Positions 16,233 to 24,874 of a stretch of 64,000 nt of DNA are shown piece by piece. The stretch comes from Chryseobacterium candidae (GTDB lineage: Bacteria; Bacteroidota; Bacteroidia; Flavobacteriales; Weeksellaceae). Every line of letters starts with the position of its first letter. Positions within the stretch are counted from its first letter, which is position 1. The translations under genes and the position numbers were made by a program. The stretch is taken from assembly GCF_004916905.1 (NCBI RefSeq), contig NZ_SDLV01000006.1:1-64000 (forward strand). The letters are read 5' to 3'. A model generated the notes under the pieces. It searched no databases, had not been told where the DNA came from, and worked only from the letters and a program-made list of their open reading frames with translations.

Positions 16233-19121
16233 ATGAATGTATTTAAAATCCCTTTATCCGTAACGTATTTAACGGGAAGGGTATTACTTATTGGTGCAAT
16301 ATCGGCTTCACCGGTGTTCCTCGCTCAGAAAAAAGACAGCTTAAAAGAAAAATCCATCGACGAGATTGTTGTTATCGGCTATGGAACACAGAAAAAAAGT
16401 AAAGTTTCCGGAGCCGTTTCGGAGGCTTCGCTGGATAAGCTAACCTCCAGATCTTTATCCGGAGTAGGAGAAGTTCTTCAGGGGAAAGCTCCCGGAGTAA
16501 CTGTAGTGAACGAAGGTGGAGATCCCAACGGAGCACCTAAGGTCAATATTCGTGGTCTGGGAGGAATCAATGGAGAAACACCTTTGTATGTGGTGGATGG
16601 AGTGGTTTTCAACGGAACACCATCTATCAATCCAAATGATATTCAGGATATTTCTGTACTGAAAGATGCTTCTGCAGCCATTTATGGAGCAAGATCTTCC
16701 GGTGGGGTTATTCTTATTACCACTAAGAAAGGCAAAAAAGGAAACCTTACCGTAGATTTTGATGTTAAATATGGAGTAAACCAGGCTTGGAGATTGAAAG
16801 AATCCCTGAATGCGGCAGAATTTCAGGACGTGATGTACAAAGCCTACGAAAATGCAGGGAAATTGGGAAGTTTACCGATGGCTTTTAATCCTAATCAATA
16901 TCCGGACGGAAGAATTACCAGAACAGACTGGATGAAAGAAATTTTCAGAACAGGAACCATTCAGGAATATAATGTGAACCTGAGCGGAGGAAGTGAAAAA
17001 TCCAGATATTTTGTGGGTATGAACCACAGAAACCTTGAAGGAATCTTACTCAATACTCAGGCAAAACGATACAATTTCAGAGTCAATTCTGAACATAAAG
17101 TAAAAGACTGGCTGACCATCGGAGAAAATATGTATTATAATTACTCAGACGGCAATACAGCTGATACCAAAAGTGGATATACAGGTGCTTTGGTGGCGGC
17201 TATGTACTATCCGCCCAATGTTCCGGTATATACACCCAGCGGTGCTTTTTCAGGGTTGCCGATTGATGTGGCAGGTGGCTATGGAGATATGATTAACCCG
17301 GTAGCTTATCTTAAAAGGATCAGCATCAGAAATCCTACCCACGAGATTTTAATTAATCCTTATGCTGAAATTACACTGGCAAAAAATTTAAAATTCCGTT
17401 CCAATTTTTCACAGACTTTTAAATTGGGTACTGTAAAAAACTTTACCTACAGAGTTTTGGAAGTCGGGAAAATTTTTGATACCAATAATTTAGAATACCA
17501 GTCCAATAATTCATCTACAGCACTTGCAGAGCAGTTGTTGACTTATAAAATTTCAGCGGGACAGCATAATTTTGATTTCCTTGGAGGTTTTACATTCCAG
17601 AAAACAATTGATGATGGGTTTGTGGCAAAATCGTATGACTTCAGAAGTGAAGCTGAGGTTTTCCAACACCTTCAGAATGCTGCAGATACCAATAAAGATG
17701 TTTCCAGTTACAGATTCAAACAGTCTTTGGTTTCTTATCTGGCGAGAGTAAACTACGATTATGCGGGGAAGTATATTGTAAGTTTATTGGGAAGACGTGA
17801 TGGTTCTTCACTCGTAGCAAAACAAAACAGATTTGCGAATTACTATGCGGTTTCCGGTGCATGGGTAGTTTCGAAAGAAAATTTCATGCAGGATATTTCT
17901 TGGCTTTCCAGTCTGAAATTAAGAGGAAGTTATGGTATTCTGGGTAACCTTGGAGGGATTTCACCACAGGCTGTAAATCCTTTGATGACCAGAGACAATA
18001 ATATTATTTTCGGTCAGGATCCTTCTCAGAATATTGCGTATTATGCTACCACACGTCCGAACCCGGATCTGAAATGGGGAAAATCTGAGCAGACCAACTT
18101 TGGAGTGGATGCTTCATTCCTTCACAACCGTCTTTCTTTACAGTTCGATTATTTTGTGAAGAATTCTAAAGATCAGATCTTCAATGTAAGCTTACCCAGT
18201 ACGGCAACGTATAATAATCAGTATGTGAATGCAGGATTATTTCAGGATAAGGGATACGAATTAGGGATCAATTACAACAAAATAGTTTCCGATGACTTTA
18301 CTTTCTCAGTGGGAGCTACGATGAGTCAACTTAAAAATACGGTGAAGCAGCTTGCCAATGTAGATGAGATCTTTATCAATGACAATGGAGTAAGAGGCGT
18401 ATTGAAACCAACCCGCGTAAAAGTAGGTGATCCTCTGTATTCTTTCTATGGTTATAAGACAGGAGGAATTTTCCAGAGTCAGGAAGAAATCAACAATTAT
18501 AAAGATGCCAACGGAAATCTTATCCAGCCCAATGCCAAGCCGGGAGATATCAAATTCCTCAAAAAAGAAGGAGATACCGGAGTGCTTAATAATAATGACT
18601 TTGTCAATCTTGGAAGTCCATACCCTAAGTTCTCCTATGGCTTTTCATACAACATGACCTGGAAAAACTTTGATCTGAATCTATTCTTCCAGGGCGTTTA
18701 CGGAAATAAAATATTTAACGGAATGAAGTTTATTTCTTTGAATCCGGGCGGAACGGGACAAAACTATAATATGGACAGAGATATCCTGAATGCATGGACA
18801 CCTCAGAATACCAATACTGATATTCCAAGACTGGTACACGGCGACCCAAGCGGAAACTATTCCAAAGTATCAGATTTCTATGTGGAAGACGGATCTTATT
18901 TAAGACTGAAGAACCTTACCATCGGGTATTCATTACCAAAAGAATTGTACAGAAAGCTGGATGTAAACAAAGTGAGAATTTATATGACCTCCAACAACCT
19001 GTTTACCATAACGAAATATACAGGATTTGATCCTGAAGTAGGAATGAACTCTTATGGAGTTGATACCGGAAGATATCCTCAGGCACGCTCATTCATCTTT
19101 GGAATAGAGGTCGGATTATAA
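16233..19121 (+). CDS. SusC/RagA-family TonB-linked transporter lacking the N-terminal domain
   Basis: 962 residues from the ATG at 16233. A hydrophobic leader ends at about residue 32 (FLAQ). The TonB-box-like segment SIDEIVVIGYGTQKKSKVSG follows within 20 residues, so the carboxypeptidase-regulatory-like domain found in most SusC proteins, including the one at 9824, is missing. The plug has GKAPGVTVV, PKVNIRGLGGING, PLYVVDGVVF and LKDASAAIYGARSSGGVILITTKKG. The barrel runs to the C-terminal IFGIEVGL. The start is supported by AAAGGAG 6 bases upstream. Forms a transporter with the SusD protein that begins 26 bases downstream, probably for a glycerophosphodiester or related ligand. Confidence 0.95.
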   Translation: MNVFKIPLSVTYLTGRVLLIGAISASPVFLAQKKDSLKEKSIDEIVVIGYGTQKKSKVSGAVSEASLDKLTSRSLSGVGEVLQGKAPGVTVVNEGGDPNGAPKVNIRGLGGINGETPLYVVDGVVFNGTPSINPNDIQDISVLKDASAAIYGARSSGGVILITTKKGKKGNLTVDFDVKYGVNQAWRLKESLNAAEFQDVMYKAYENAGKLGSLPMAFNPNQYPDGRITRTDWMKEIFRTGTIQEYNVNLSGGSEKSRYFVGMNHRNLEGILLNTQAKRYNFRVNSEHKVKDWLTIGENMYYNYSDGNTADTKSGYTGALVAAMYYPPNVPVYTPSGAFSGLPIDVAGGYGDMINPVAYLKRISIRNPTHEILINPYAEITLAKNLKFRSNFSQTFKLGTVKNFTYRVLEVGKIFDTNNLEYQSNNSSTALAEQLLTYKISAGQHNFDFLGGFTFQKTIDDGFVAKSYDFRSEAEVFQHLQNAADTNKDVSSYRFKQSLVSYLARVNYDYAGKYIVSLLGRRDGSSLVAKQNRFANYYAVSGAWVVSKENFMQDISWLSSLKLRGSYGILGNLGGISPQAVNPLMTRDNNIIFGQDPSQNIAYYATTRPNPDLKWGKSEQTNFGVDASFLHNRLSLQFDYFVKNSKDQIFNVSLPSTATYNNQYVNAGLFQDKGYELGINYNKIVSDDFTFSVGATMSQLKNTVKQLANVDEIFINDNGVRGVLKPTRVKVGDPLYSFYGYKTGGIFQSQEEINNYKDANGNLIQPNAKPGDIKFLKKEGDTGVLNNNDFVNLGSPYPKFSYGFSYNMTWKNFDLNLFFQGVYGNKIFNGMKFISLNPGGTGQNYNMDRDILNAWTPQNTNTDIPRLVHGDPSGNYSKVSDFYVEDGSYLRLKNLTIGYSLPKELYRKLDVNKVRIYMTSNNLFTITKYTGFDPEVGMNSYGVDTGRYPQARSFIFGIEVGL

Positions 19122-19147
19122 TTTTTAACCAACAAAAAGTAAAAGAA

Positions 19148-20656
19148 ATGAAATTTTTCAATAAAATATTATTAGTATCAGGAATATCAGTGATGCTTCT
19201 TTCATGTACAGGAGAACTTGATGTTCAGCCGGAAGGAACCCCTACGGAAGCCAGTTTCTGGAAAACAGAAAACGATCTGGTTACCGGAGCAAATGCCATG
19301 TACAAGCCTTTATTCGATGGTGAATTTTATGGAAGAGGACTTTTCTGGTTTATCAATGCCAGTGATGATATGGTAACCGGAAGAGCAAAAAGTGAGGCGG
19401 ATAACGCCAAAAACTTCAGCAGCAATTACATCGCAGCAGGTGATCTTGAAACCCAGTGGAACAAAAGATACAATGTGATCGGAGTGGCCAACCGTGTGAT
19501 CCGTAACGTTGATAATATTCAGACTTCGCAGGCTATTAAGAATAAATATCTTGGAGAAGCCCTTTTCATGAGCAGCAGAATGTATTTTGAGCTTGCTTAT
19601 TCTTACGGAAATGAAAAAGCCGGAGTTCCGATTATTGACCGTGCAAAAGATCCTGATCCCAACCCGATCCCAAGAGCCGCCAATGTAATGGAAAACTACA
19701 CTTACATTGTGAATGACCTGAAAAGAGCAGCAGAATTATTACCTACTCAGGCAGAACTTCCTGCAAAAGACTATGGAAGACCTCATAAGGCCGCAGCATG
19801 GGCATTGTTGGCCAAAGTATATTTGTTTATGAAAGACTGGAAGAATGCAGAATTCTGGGCCAACGAAGTAATGACTAAAGGAAACAGAGCTTTGTTGAGT
19901 AATTTTTCAGATGTTTTCAAGGCTGAAAATAACTACAGCTCAGAATATATCTGGTCAATCCCCGGAACTCCGAAGTTTACAGCGTGGGGAAGTATTCTTC
20001 CGGGGGTAATGCTTGAAAACAAAGGATGGGGAGAATATAATGGATGGGGATATTTCCAGCCAACGAAAGAGTTATTTGATGAATATGAAGCAGGAGACCT
20101 TAGAAGAAGTACTACCATTCTTAAAATAGGAGACAAATTTACCTTTAACGGAAAAGAAAGAACATACGCTTCTTCCAATTCCCTTACCGGATACCAGTTT
20201 AATAAATATATGGATGCCTTCAAATATCAGCTGAACAGCGGTCATGTAAGTTCCAACGGAGATTATCCGTGTACAGATCTTGCTGTTCCCATTATGCGTT
20301 ACGCTGAGGTGATCCTGATCAAAGCAGAAGCTTTATTGATGCAGGGAAAATCTGCAGATCAGGAAATCAATATGATCAGAATGCGTGCAGGCTTATCAGC
20401 TAAAAACGGATGTACATTGGCAGATCTAAAACATGAAAGACGTTGCGAACTGGCAGGTGAATGGGCAGACAGACACAGAGACCTTGTACGTTGGGGAGAT
20501 GCACAGGCAGCTTATGCGAAGCCTCTTCACGGTATCAATGGACAGGTAGTCTGGGCAGCAAGAAACTTTAATCCGGCTGTGCATAACGTTTGGGCAGTTC
20601 CACAGGTTGAAATTGTAAACAGTCACGGAATCATTAAACAAAATGAAGGCTGGTAA
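19148..20656 (+). CDS. SusD/RagB-family outer-membrane lipoprotein
   Basis: Protein of 502 residues with signal and lipobox VMLLSC at about 15-20, followed by TGELDVQPEGTPTEASFW, typical of canonical SusD proteins. The body has the TPR-type helices (AWALLAKVYLFMKDWKNAEFWANEV), and the C-terminal RagB/SusD part includes DLAVPIMRYAEVILIKAEALL and the signature GEWADRHRDLVRWGD. It is of a different SusD subgroup from the one at 8283. Co-transcribed with the SusC gene 26 bases upstream and followed by a strong terminator. Confidence 0.94.
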   Translation: MKFFNKILLVSGISVMLLSCTGELDVQPEGTPTEASFWKTENDLVTGANAMYKPLFDGEFYGRGLFWFINASDDMVTGRAKSEADNAKNFSSNYIAAGDLETQWNKRYNVIGVANRVIRNVDNIQTSQAIKNKYLGEALFMSSRMYFELAYSYGNEKAGVPIIDRAKDPDPNPIPRAANVMENYTYIVNDLKRAAELLPTQAELPAKDYGRPHKAAAWALLAKVYLFMKDWKNAEFWANEVMTKGNRALLSNFSDVFKAENNYSSEYIWSIPGTPKFTAWGSILPGVMLENKGWGEYNGWGYFQPTKELFDEYEAGDLRRSTTILKIGDKFTFNGKERTYASSNSLTGYQFNKYMDAFKYQLNSGHVSSNGDYPCTDLAVPIMRYAEVILIKAEALLMQGKSADQEINMIRMRAGLSAKNGCTLADLKHERRCELAGEWADRHRDLVRWGDAQAAYAKPLHGINGQVVWAARNFNPAVHNVWAVPQVEIVNSHGIIKQNEGW

Positions 20657-20680
20657 AATTTAATCTTTATCTACAAGTCG

Positions 20681-20720
20681 CTATATCATTGCAGAACATT
20701 CTGTGATGATATAGTTTTTT
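20681..20720 (+). terminator. terminator after the second SusC-SusD pair
   Basis: Arms CTATATCAT and ATGATATAG pair perfectly, extended inside by CAGAA/TTCTG, and a run of six T follows. It separates SusD from the downstream phosphatase gene, which must rely on read-through or its own promoter. Confidence 0.85.
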
Positions 20721-20776
20721 CAAAGGAGTAGGGATAGACCGTTTTATGCCACCTATAAAATAATAACGATAAACAA

Positions 20777-22603
20777 ATGAAACTATCAAAAATATTAGCT
20801 GTACTGGCACTGGCTGTTTTTTCAGAAAACCAGGCGCAGAATTATTTAAAATATAATGTTGGGAATGCCCATTCGCATAATGATTATATGCAGGAAATTC
20901 CCTTTTGGCAGGCTTATTATGCTAACTTCGGTTCTATTGAGGCAGATGTTTTTCTGGTAAAAGGGCAACTTTGGGTTGCACATACCGAAAAAGAACTTTC
21001 GGCAGACAGAACACTGGAAAATCTTTATCTAGACAATATTTCGAAACAGATTAAACTTAACAAAGGAAATATTTATCCCGATGCCAATAAAAAGCTTCAG
21101 CTGCTGATTGATATTAAACAGGATTACAAAACATCATTGGCTGCTTTGGTCAGTACATTAAAGAAATATCCGGAGATCACAGGAAATCCGGGAATTAAAA
21201 TTGTTATTACCGGAGGAAGACCTCAGCCTGAAGATTTTAAAAACTATCCAAGCTATTTTTATTTCGACGGAGATCTTGACAAAAACTATTCTGCAGATCA
21301 GCTGAAAAGAATAGGAATGTTCAGTGCAGACCTTCCGGGGTTGGTAAAATGGAATGGAAAAGGAATTCCAAGGGATGAAGAAACGCAAAAAATCAAAACT
21401 GCAGTAGACAAAGCTCATGCTCAGCAGAAGCCGGTTCGTTTTTATGGAGCGCCGGATTTTCCTAATGCATGGGTAAATCTGATGGATTTAGGGGTGGATT
21501 ATATCAATACCGATCATATTCCGGATCTTAAAAAATTCATGAATAGTATTCCGAAAAACTTTTATAAGAATACAAAAGAATACTCCACTTATACGCCAAC
21601 TTATCAATCAGATGGTGTGGAGAAAAAAGTAAAGAATGTGATTCTTCTTATTCCGGACGGAACTTCTTTACCACAATATTATGCTGCTTTCACAGCCAAT
21701 AAAGGAAAGCTGAATGTTTTCAACATGAAATCCACCGGACTTTCCAAAACCAATTCATCCAATGCTTATATTACGGATTCGGCACCGGGTTCTACAGCAT
21801 TTGCAACCGGTGTGAAAACCAAAAATACGTTTGTAGGCGTTGACAATATGGGAAAAGCACTCGCACAAATTCCTGATATCATCGCTGAAAAAGGAATGGT
21901 TTCCGGATTGATTTCCACAGGAGATGTTACAGATGCTACGCCTGCTGATTTTTACGCCCATTCAGATAACAGAAACAGTTCGGAGTCTATTCTGAAAGAT
22001 TTTGCCGCTTCAAAAACAAAAATATTGATCGGAGGTCCTACAAGCGGATTGTCTCAGGGTAATCTTCAGAAATTTAAGGAAGCAAAAATAGATTTGTATC
22101 AGGATTTGAAATCAGTAACGAAAATTAATAATCGTATATTGGTTATTGATCCTTTGGCTTCACAAAGAGTAACCAGTGGAAGAGGAAACTGGCTGGCTGA
22201 TGCTTTTGATCTTACCTTAAATGATTTAAAGAATAATAAAAAGGGATTCTTTATGATGATTGAAGCTTCCCAGACGGATGGTGGAGGCCACAGCAATAAT
22301 ATTGAACAGCTGGTTACAGAATTACTGGACTTCGATCATGTTGTAGGGAAGGCGATGAAATTTGCTGACGAAAATAAAGAAACTTTAGTAATTGTGGTGG
22401 GAGATCATGAAACAGGAGGCTTAACCCTTTTAGACGGAAGCCTGAAAGAAGGCTGGATATTTGGAAACTTCAGTACGAATGATCATACTTCTATTCCTTC
22501 AAGTGTATTTGCGTACGGACCGAATTCAAAAGAATTCACAGGATTGTTTGAAAACACTGAGATCTTCAGCAAAATACTGGGAGCTTACGGAATCCAGAAA
22601 TAG
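20777..22603 (+). CDS. fused glycerophosphodiesterase-like / alkaline phosphatase
   Basis: Protein of 608 residues with signal peptide 1-20. Residues about 25-265 are a GDPD/PI-PLC-type TIM barrel with AHSHND (H32, H34, D36), E55-x-D57 and H69 in the metal and catalytic positions. Residues about 285-605 are an alkaline phosphatase: metal-binding LLIPDGTS, TDSAPGSTAFATG with nucleophile S335, EASQTDGGGHSNN and VGDHETGG. Together they could cut glycerophosphodiesters to glycerol phosphate and then release phosphate. It follows a SusC-SusD pair in the same direction (120 bases, terminator between) and converges with a PI-specific phospholipase C. Acts in the periplasm or at the surface; the exact substrate is unproven. 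Confidence 0.92.
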   Translation: MKLSKILAVLALAVFSENQAQNYLKYNVGNAHSHNDYMQEIPFWQAYYANFGSIEADVFLVKGQLWVAHTEKELSADRTLENLYLDNISKQIKLNKGNIYPDANKKLQLLIDIKQDYKTSLAALVSTLKKYPEITGNPGIKIVITGGRPQPEDFKNYPSYFYFDGDLDKNYSADQLKRIGMFSADLPGLVKWNGKGIPRDEETQKIKTAVDKAHAQQKPVRFYGAPDFPNAWVNLMDLGVDYINTDHIPDLKKFMNSIPKNFYKNTKEYSTYTPTYQSDGVEKKVKNVILLIPDGTSLPQYYAAFTANKGKLNVFNMKSTGLSKTNSSNAYITDSAPGSTAFATGVKTKNTFVGVDNMGKALAQIPDIIAEKGMVSGLISTGDVTDATPADFYAHSDNRNSSESILKDFAASKTKILIGGPTSGLSQGNLQKFKEAKIDLYQDLKSVTKINNRILVIDPLASQRVTSGRGNWLADAFDLTLNDLKNNKKGFFMMIEASQTDGGGHSNNIEQLVTELLDFDHVVGKAMKFADENKETLVIVVGDHETGGLTLLDGSLKEGWIFGNFSTNDHTSIPSSVFAYGPNSKEFTGLFENTEIFSKILGAYGIQK

Positions 22604-22629
22604 CTTTTAATTTATACTTTTACAAAGAG

Positions 22630-22662
22630 AGGCTGCTTCATTTTTGGAGCGGCCTTTTTTTT
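22630..22662 (+). terminator. terminator of the fused phosphatase gene
   Basis: AGGCTGCTTC pairs with GGAGCGGCCT (two mismatches) and is followed by a run of eight T. Confidence 0.8.
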
Positions 22663-22663
22663 C

Positions 22664-22697
22664 AAAAAAGGCCGCCTTAGAAAGAGAGACGGCCTTT
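22664..22697 (-). terminator. terminator of the PI-specific phospholipase C gene
   Basis: On the minus strand AAAGGCCG pairs with CGGCCTTT and a run of six T follows. It sits back to back with the plus-strand terminator of the convergent gene. Confidence 0.8.
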
Positions 22698-22720
22698 GAA
22701 TAAATCTAACAAATAACAAT

Positions 22721-23719
22721 TTAGAAATTGGTGTTAACGATCAATTGGGAAAGTTCAGCATTCACAAAATCAATCGGCATTATTCCGAAAGATCCGTGAG
22801 TATTGGATTGGAAGAATGTTTTAAGCCTTGGATTGATATTGTTGGATACTGTAGGAATACTTGGGATTCCAAAAATTCCAGGCTTATAACCGCTCGTGAA
22901 ATTTACAAAAAGTTTACCATTCGTATCATTTTTTGCTTCATTAAGCAGGCTTGAAATTCCGTTCCACTTATCATCATTATTGGTCACCTTGTAGTAATCC
23001 TGAACCTTCAGCTGTACGCCCGAATTGTTGATGTCAAAAGTGGTATTATCCGCCCATGGTGAAGCGTTGATTCCTTTGGTTGTTCCCGAAGAGAATCTTC
23101 TTAATAACTTGATCTTTCCTCTAACAGCACCCAGCGTAGGAATATTTGCGCCAAGATCCCATTTAGAAGGATTCTTCTGTACATAAGAATCAAATGTCTG
23201 TTCAAAACTTCTGGTTGTGTTGGAAGCATCGTATTCTTCTTTTACCGACATGATAATCGTTTCAGAAGGATGACTGTTAAGAAAGGCATAACAAGCATTC
23301 AAGACATCATCAAAATTCAGATTTTGGTAAATCGCTCCGTGATGAATGGTGAAAGCATTGTCAATATGTCTGCAGCGTATATCCAGAAAACGGACTCCGG
23401 CATTCAGTTGTTCAGCAATGCTGAGGTCTTGAGTTTTAGCCGTACCTGATATAACAGGAGCATCTACACGTGCTCCTGAATCATGAGTTCCGGGAATTGA
23501 GATTTTTGAAATGGAAATATTATCCTGAAGACCAGACATCCAGCTGTTCATGGAAACAGGCAATAATGAAGCTTTACCCGTTGTTTTTGCTAAAGAAGTT
23601 AAACTGTTTTCATTAGAGTCTCTTTCCATAAGACTGTCATTGGAACAGGAAAAAAAGATAGATGCAGTAACCACCCCAAGTGTGATAGCTGTCATACGTT
23701 TCATGCTTTGTTTGAACAT
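22721..23719 (-). CDS. phosphatidylinositol-specific phospholipase C lipoprotein
   Basis: Protein of 332 residues. Hydrophobic leader and lipobox IFFSC near residue 25, so lipid-anchored. The PI-PLC X domain fills the rest: ISIPGTHDSG with the first catalytic His, GVRFLDIRC, FTIHHGAIYQNLNFDDVL with the second His, SETIIMSVKEEY, and the C-terminal GIMPIDFVN. Cleaves phosphatidylinositol to diacylglycerol and cyclic inositol phosphate (type EC 4.6.1.13). Convergent with the glycerophosphodiesterase/phosphatase gene, which could process its products. ATG at 23719 is used; an ATG five codons later is also possible. A phosphoinositide-cleaving enzyme would fit growth on eukaryotic membranes. Confidence 0.92.
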   Translation of the reverse strand: MFKQSMKRMTAITLGVVTASIFFSCSNDSLMERDSNENSLTSLAKTTGKASLLPVSMNSWMSGLQDNISISKISIPGTHDSGARVDAPVISGTAKTQDLSIAEQLNAGVRFLDIRCRHIDNAFTIHHGAIYQNLNFDDVLNACYAFLNSHPSETIIMSVKEEYDASNTTRSFEQTFDSYVQKNPSKWDLGANIPTLGAVRGKIKLLRRFSSGTTKGINASPWADNTTFDINNSGVQLKVQDYYKVTNNDDKWNGISSLLNEAKNDTNGKLFVNFTSGYKPGIFGIPSIPTVSNNINPRLKTFFQSNTHGSFGIMPIDFVNAELSQLIVNTNF

Positions 23720-23816
23720 AGTTTTTTTATTTTTTAAGGTAGCTTAAAAATAAGAATATATCAAAGCATAAGGAGTTAATTTAACTTTAAGAGATAATTA
23801 AGTTGGTATAAAGTCC

Positions 23817-24117
23817 GGGAACTTGAAGTTGGAAGAAGTAAATTGGAAAACTGATTTTTCTTAACTCAAAGTTTATTTTTAGTTTCGGAAATATCGAGTA
23901 AGCAAAGATGAAATCAATGAATTTGATTTTTTCTAAGCTGGTGTATAAAAGAAAGCTTCATAACCGACATATGTCGGCCTCTTTGCCCACTTTACTATAA
24001 CATTAGAATTAATTTTACTTTGCATTAAAGAAATGTAGCTGTAAAAAATCATAATAAATGAGTGTTGAAGCTCACTGTCAAACAGTAACCTCCAGTATCC
24101 AGCTTCAATCTTCCATC
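23817..24117. repeat. inverted array of 7-bp TGG units, copy 2
   Basis: Left arm 23819-23850 in 7-base steps: TTGAAGT, TGGAAGA, AGTAAAT, TGGAAAA. Right arm about 24085-24117 on the minus strand: TGGAAGA, TTGAAGC, TGGATAC, TGGAGGT. The interior of about 235 bases has a perfect 14-bp palindrome, CCGACATATGTCGG, at 23964-23977, and no credible gene. Upstream, 23720-23816 contains only AT-rich leader for the phospholipase gene. Confidence 0.55.
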
Positions 24118-24798
24118 CTAAAAAACAAAATCCTCTTTCAGTCCGGGAATTTTGAAGTTGTGATCTCCGATAAAGAAATCATTCATTTTAATAAGAGCCG
24201 GGAATTTATAAGTAAATTCTTTGTGTAAGTTTTCGGGTACTTTAGTTTCATCATCACAGGAAGAATATTCTCTGTCAATAATCACCTTGCCTGTAGAAAA
24301 ATTGATTTCGTTTGTAAAGCTGAAATCACAGGTATCTTCAAAATGATCGTGTAAACCTATCAGATAAAAATCTCCGTTCTGAAATCTGAAGATATGTTTA
24401 TATTGCTGGGCATGCCTTGAGTTGGTAAAAAATAGCTGTTCAATAATAAGACCGTTATTTTTTATATTGATTGTAAGAGTATTATCTGAAGGATAAAACC
24501 CGAATCCGCTTGAAAAAATAATGGCAGAATTTTCTTTCCATACTTTTAGACTGCTGTTTTCCTTTTTCAGAATATAAAAAATCCTTTTATAGTCACTTGT
24601 ACCTTCCGGGTTTTGCGTGTCTGATGCTTTTATATTGGTGTCAAAAACCAATACTACTTCATCTTTACCATCTTTGTCAAGATCCCCTTTGGTTTCTGCT
24701 ATTTGGATGTATCCTTTCGGAACCGAAAAGGCTTTCAGATTCTGGGCAGATACGCCTGAAACAGATAAAACAAACAAAAAGGAAAAGAAATGTTTCAT
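24118..24798 (-). CDS. exported protein of unknown function with a calcium-loop-like motif
   Basis: Protein of 226 residues with a clear signal peptide (about 1-18, ending GVSAQ). Residues about 38-51 read GDLDKDGKDEVVLVFD, the Asp/Gly-rich loop found in FG-GAP/VCBS-type and EF-hand-like calcium sites. No enzyme motif is visible. Cysteines are present as FEDTCDF and SSCDD and could form a disulfide. Transcribed alone, with the heptad array directly behind its stop. Probably periplasmic or outer-membrane associated. Confidence 0.8.
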   Translation of the reverse strand: MKHFFSFLFVLSVSGVSAQNLKAFSVPKGYIQIAETKGDLDKDGKDEVVLVFDTNIKASDTQNPEGTSDYKRIFYILKKENSSLKVWKENSAIIFSSGFGFYPSDNTLTINIKNNGLIIEQLFFTNSRHAQQYKHIFRFQNGDFYLIGLHDHFEDTCDFSFTNEINFSTGKVIIDREYSSCDDETKVPENLHKEFTYKFPALIKMNDFFIGDHNFKIPGLKEDFVF

Positions 24799-24811
24799 GG
24801 TTATGATATAA

Positions 24812-24864
24812 AATTAAAATGTGGTCATCCGAAAACAGCAATTATTTTCAAATGACCACATTTT
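24812..24864 (-). terminator. terminator of aroA
   Basis: Perfect 13-bp arms AAAATGTGGTCAT and ATGACCACATTTT around a 23-base loop, followed on the minus strand by AATTTTAT. It lies 11 bases beyond the aroA stop and just upstream of the next minus-strand gene. Confidence 0.75.
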
Positions 24865-24874
24865 ATAATATTAA

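Noticed and set aside
23908..24000. 30-codon plus-strand frame inside the heptad copy 2 interior
   Set aside because: No ribosome site, no homology recognised, and it runs through the palindrome.
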